NCBI GenBank assembly: GCA_029863825.1
Contig: JAOTUP010000121.1
Coordinates: forward strand, 1 to 6,618
Direction: 5' to 3'
Length of the DNA stretch: 6,618 nt
From: Acidobacteriota bacterium
GTDB lineage: Bacteria > Acidobacteriota > Thermoanaerobaculia > Multivoradales > JAHEKO01
The notes below the pieces were generated by a model, which had not been told where the DNA came from, ran no database searches, and saw nothing but the letters and a program-made list of their open reading frames with translations. How positions within the stretch are numbered: the first letter of the stretch is position 1; each line of letters starts with the position of its first letter. Both the position numbers and the translations under genes were made by a program. Positions 5,016 to 6,618 of this stretch are shown here, piece after piece.

Positions 5016-5573
5016 TCAGGACTGCTCCCCTGCTGCAAAGCCGCGCTTTTCGATTTCGTCGATCATCGCCACTCGCCGCGCATGTCGACCACTCCCCCAG
5101 GGTGTTTCGAGCCATGTGTCGAGAATCTGGTGCGCCAAGTTGTCACCGATCAGTCCCGCACCCAGCGCCAGGACATTGGCGTGATTGTGTTCGCGGCTGT
5201 TGCGCGCCGAGGACAAATCGTAACAGAGCGCGGCTCGGACACCGGCCACCTTGTTGGCGACCATCGTCGAGCCGATTCCGGCGCCATCGATAATGACCCC
5301 GCAGTGGCAGCGTCCCGAAGCCACCAACTTCGCGACCGCGTACGCCACGTCCGGATAGTCCACCGATGCCGCACTATCCGTACCACAGTCGGTCATTTCG
5401 TAGCCGCGATCGCGGAGATGCGCTGCAAGCTTCTGCTTGAGCTCGTATCCACCATGGTCGGCGCCGAGTGCGACTCTCGTCGTCTCCGTCGCGACTGTCC
5501 GAGGCGGATCTTCCGTGACCGCCTCGTCGACAATCCTGGCAACCAGTTCTCGCAGCTCTTCCTCGGACCTCAT
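5016..5573 (-). CDS. rpiB: RpiB/LacAB-family sugar-phosphate isomerase with N-terminal targeting helix
   Basis: A 185-residue protein whose residues 33-175 form an RpiB/LacAB domain, the family that interconverts aldose and ketose phosphates such as ribose-5-phosphate and ribulose-5-phosphate. Landmarks are VALGADHGGYELKQKLA at 34-50 with Asp39-His40, VDYPDVAYAVA at 71-81, GVIIDGAGIGSTMVANKVAG at 92-111, RAALCYD at 113-119, SREHNHANVLALGAGLIG at 126-143 and GGRHARRV-like SGRHARRV at 161-168. Classical RpiB has the catalytic Cys in ICGTGIG; here the site is IDGAGIG with Asp96, so the base or substrate may differ. Residues 1-20 are an amphipathic helix and 21-32 a Pro/Thr-rich linker, absent from stand-alone RpiB of about 145-150 residues. 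ATG 5573 is chosen because the upstream open frame has no family likeness and runs back into the SpoIID gene. The stop lies 3 bases before the DERA start. Confidence 0.93.
   Translation of the reverse strand: MRSEEELRELVARIVDEAVTEDPPRTVATETTRVALGADHGGYELKQKLAAHLRDRGYEMTDCGTDSAASVDYPDVAYAVAKLVASGRCHCGVIIDGAGIGSTMVANKVAGVRAALCYDLSSARNSREHNHANVLALGAGLIGDNLAHQILDTWLETPWGSGRHARRVAMIDEIEKRGFAAGEQS
5514..5573 (-). other. Predicted encapsulation peptide on the RpiB-like protein
   Basis: Codons 1-20 encode an amphipathic helix with SEEELRELVARIVDEAV at its core, then a linker with two prolines. The pattern L-x-E-L-V-x-R-I-V matches I-x-E-I-V-x-R-V-x in the aldehyde dehydrogenase helix. It suggests this isomerase is shell cargo rather than cytosolic. 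Confidence 0.75.
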
Positions 5574-5634
5574 GCGACCTTCGCTTTCGAACTCTCGTCC
5601 AGACCTGTCTACCACAAAGCCGTGATGCCGGGTA

Positions 5635-6618
5635 CTATTCGCCGGCTCCAGGAGCTGGATTGCCCGACGTCGTGTCTGCCGAGCCCTGCGTCGGCACCCT
5701 GGCCAGCTCCACACCCGAGTAATAGTGCTGCAGGATCTCTCGGTACGAATGACCCCGCAGCGCCATCCCGTAGGAACCCACCTGACACATGCCGACGCCG
5801 TGCCCCCACCCCCGACCTGTGAACAGCCAACCTGCGTCGCCACCAGCCGGGGCCAGGCGCTTGGCGGTGAAGAGCGTGTCCGGAAGGTCCAGCGTCCAGC
5901 GGATTGGCAACCCGGCTATCTCTACCTCCTCTCCATCGCGACCGCGAAGCCGAAGCCGCCCCACGCGACCCGACACGCCACGCTCGACTATTGCGAGATC
6001 TGAGAAATCGAGCGACGGATACCGCTCCCTCACAAGGCGGGCGATCTGCTCGTCGCTCCGGAAGCGAGTCCACGAGCTCAGATTGCTCGTCCGGTCGTAT
6101 GCCACTCCGTCGAGATCCACCTGGTGGGCGATCCCGATGAGCCTGCCGCGGCTGACGAAGAGCTTGAGACGGTCCCCCGGTACGAGAGCCAGTGGTGTCG
6201 CCAGGAACTCGTCGGAACGCCGGCTGAAGGTCGCCAGACCTCTTGGCAGCCTATAGGTCGCGGCCACGCCATTCTCCTTGACGACGAGCTCACCGTGCTC
6301 CAAGCCCATGTAGCGAACTGTCTGCTCCTCCAGCACTCGCAAGAAGAGGCTCAACTGGAAGATAGTCTCTTCCACCTCGTGAGGCTCAAGCTGCTTATCC
6401 AGAGCGCTTGGCAGGAGATTGGCCCGCACGAAGAAAGCTGCAAGGCGCAGGTCTTCCCGACTCCAGTCAGCGGGTGGGGACTCGATTAGGTACGGGATAT
6501 CTACCGTGTTCATAAGCAACCGCGCGTCGACAGCAAGATCGAATTGCGAGCCGATGAAGCGTTGCACCTCGCGACGATCGAGCGACGACAGATAATCGCT
6601 GCGAGTTGACAGTCCCGC
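5635..6618 (-). CDS. SpoIID/LytB-domain protein, C-terminal part (cut by right window edge)
   Basis: The frame is open at the right edge and runs 327 residues to a TAG. The C-terminal SpoIID/LytB hallmark is clear: GRGWGHGVGMCQVGSYGMA at about 268-286, followed by GHSYREILQHYYSGVEL. Upstream SSWTRFRSDEQIARLV and GVSGRVGRLRLRG are also typical. SpoIID is a lytic transglycosylase that cleaves glycan strands of peptidoglycan lacking stem peptides, while LytB-type relatives enhance amidases. Many non-sporulating bacteria carry such proteins, usually exported. The start, any signal peptide and the expected catalytic Glu region lie outside the window. An internal GTG at 6567 is not the likely start because the frame continues upstream. 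The stop is 61 bases from the isomerase start with no terminator or clear promoter between them. A role in the microcompartment is doubtful; it probably marks the operon's upstream flank. Confidence 0.88.
   Translation of the reverse strand, partial: AGLSTRSDYLSSLDRREVQRFIGSQFDLAVDARLLMNTVDIPYLIESPPADWSREDLRLAAFFVRANLLPSALDKQLEPHEVEETIFQLSLFLRVLEEQTVRYMGLEHGELVVKENGVAATYRLPRGLATFSRRSDEFLATPLALVPGDRLKLFVSRGRLIGIAHQVDLDGVAYDRTSNLSSWTRFRSDEQIARLVRERYPSLDFSDLAIVERGVSGRVGRLRLRGRDGEEVEIAGLPIRWTLDLPDTLFTAKRLAPAGGDAGWLFTGRGWGHGVGMCQVGSYGMALRGHSYREILQHYYSGVELARVPTQGSADTTSGNPAPGAGE

Noticed and set aside
5574..5634. Operon promoter in the gap before the isomerase gene
   Set aside because: A TTGTGG element is present on the minus strand but no acceptable -10 hexamer stands at the right distance.
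4794..5822. Plus-strand open frame of 342 codons
   Set aside because: It lies opposite the RpiB-like and DERA genes, has a low-complexity Arg/Ser/Pro-rich product with no recognisable domain, and is explained by GC-rich codon use on the coding strand.
5574..5843. Longer N-terminus for the RpiB-like protein
   Set aside because: The frame is open upstream, but the 90 extra residues are Arg/Trp/Cys-rich, overlap the SpoIID gene, and have no family likeness. ATG 5573 gives a clean helix-linker-domain layout.

Overview
The window holds most of a bacterial microcompartment (BMC) operon, with every gene on the minus strand, so it reads from high to low coordinates. The DNA is GC-rich (about 60% by eye) and genes are packed with 1-14 base overlaps or very short gaps. 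By remembered family sequences, the shell proteins most resemble those of the myxobacterium Haliangium ochraceum and related loci in Acidobacteriota and other Gram-negative groups. The taxon cannot be fixed from this window.

Layout in transcription order: a SpoIID/LytB-domain protein cut by the right edge (6618-5635); a sugar-phosphate isomerase of the RpiB/LacAB family with an N-terminal helix (5573-5016); deoxyribose-phosphate aldolase, DeoC/DERA, with an N-terminal helix and a five-cysteine insert (5012-4146); a permuted tandem BMC-T shell protein (4159-3533); the hexameric shell protein BMC-H (3444-3142); a pentameric vertex protein BMC-P (3136-2840); a CoA-acylating aldehyde dehydrogenase with an N-terminal helix (2843-1407); a second BMC-T (1404-805); two more BMC-P proteins (805-521 and 524-246); and the start of an acyl-CoA dehydrogenase cut by the left edge (212-1). 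No stretch above 100 bases lacks a gene. No tRNA, rRNA, CRISPR array or mobile element was seen.

Inferred function: DERA splits 2-deoxyribose-5-phosphate (or a related substrate) into glyceraldehyde-3-phosphate and acetaldehyde. The shell confines the acetaldehyde and the aldehyde dehydrogenase converts it to acetyl-CoA. All three core enzymes carry a short amphipathic N-terminal helix of the encapsulation-peptide type, which places them inside the shell. The role of the RpiB-like enzyme is unclear: it has Asp where classical RpiB has its catalytic Cys, and 2-deoxyribose-5-phosphate lacks the C2 hydroxyl needed for aldose-ketose isomerisation. The usual CoA- and NAD-recycling partners (phosphotransacylase, alcohol dehydrogenase) and any regulator are absent here. 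The main points for a second look are the Cys-rich DERA insert, the Cys-to-Asp RpiB-like enzyme with its targeting helix, and the acyl-CoA dehydrogenase with an N-terminal extension directly behind the shell genes.
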